From assembly GCA_026874595.1 (NCBI GenBank), contig CM049306.1:37466019-37530018 (forward strand): a DNA stretch of 64,000 nt, in the 5' to 3' direction. The DNA itself is not shown here. Source of the stretch: Sipunculus nudus. Lineage: Eukaryota > Annelida > Sipuncula > Golfingiida > Sipunculidae. Position 1 is the stretch's first letter. Below: more notes on the stretch, generated by a model. That model saw nothing but the letters and a program-made list of their open reading frames with translations, was not told the origin of the DNA and did no database searches.

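Larger units (their letters stand above)
60515..63873. other. intron 32
   Basis: A 3.4-kb AT-rich intron that contains an 899-bp inverted-repeat-bounded element (61749-62647) with a smaller MITE nested inside (about 62240-62418), and a 15-bp triplicate (63301-63345). No gene is seen. Confidence 0.7.

Overview
The window is a slice of a bilaterian animal nuclear genome. It is AT-rich, has GT-AG introns, is dense in dispersed repeats, and carries one protein-coding gene on the + strand: a polybromo-1 (PBRM1/BAF180) orthologue, the chromatin-targeting subunit of the PBAF SWI/SNF remodeller. Thirty-three coding exons can be joined in one uninterrupted reading frame of about 1,420 codons, from the initiator ATG at 1932 to the middle of the HMG box, which is cut by the window end at 64000. 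The repeats suggest a mollusc, most likely a bivalve. They include elements that begin TTAGCTCAGCTGA and run into GTCCGTCCG tracts, and others with (TTTG)n/(TGTC)n tracts and GGTCAAGGTCA-type monomers. That taxonomic call is inference.

Layout: 1-1928 is upstream or 5' intronic DNA with long (AT)n tracts. Exon 1 (1932-2048) encodes a basic N-terminal tail. Exons 2-4 encode bromodomain 1, exons 5-7 BD2, exons 8-11 BD3, an optional-looking 54-nt exon 12 a linker, exons 13-15 BD4, exons 16-18 BD5, and exons 18-22 BD6. A 13.7-kb intron (32193-45858) packed with tandem and dispersed repeats separates the bromodomain half from the BAH half. Exons 23-26 encode BAH1, exon 27 a linker, exons 28-30 BAH2, exons 31-32 a linker, and exon 33 the start of the HMG box. 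BD2-BD5 keep the acetyl-lysine-contacting Asn. BD1 has Tyr and BD6 has Ser at that place.

No second gene, tRNA, rRNA or CRISPR array was recognised on either strand. The rest of the window is intron, holding MITE-like terminal-inverted-repeat elements, tRNA-type SINE-like copies, fold-back elements, minisatellites and satellite-like arrays.

The most unusual structure is a pair of minisatellites that have each captured a splice site of the gene. An exact 39-bp array runs into the acceptor of exon 5, every unit ending in an acceptor-like tract. A 46-bp array of about 21 units starts inside the last 27 nt of exon 18, and most units repeat that exon end plus its GTAAGT donor. A second theme is a composite satellite in intron 22: a near-identical 1,282-bp tandem duplication, 148-bp monomers with a TCTCGT/ACGAGA hairpin, and about 333-bp monomers. 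It disperses X-box-like and TCAAGGTCA nuclear-receptor-like motifs. I found no evidence of a new multi-gene system.
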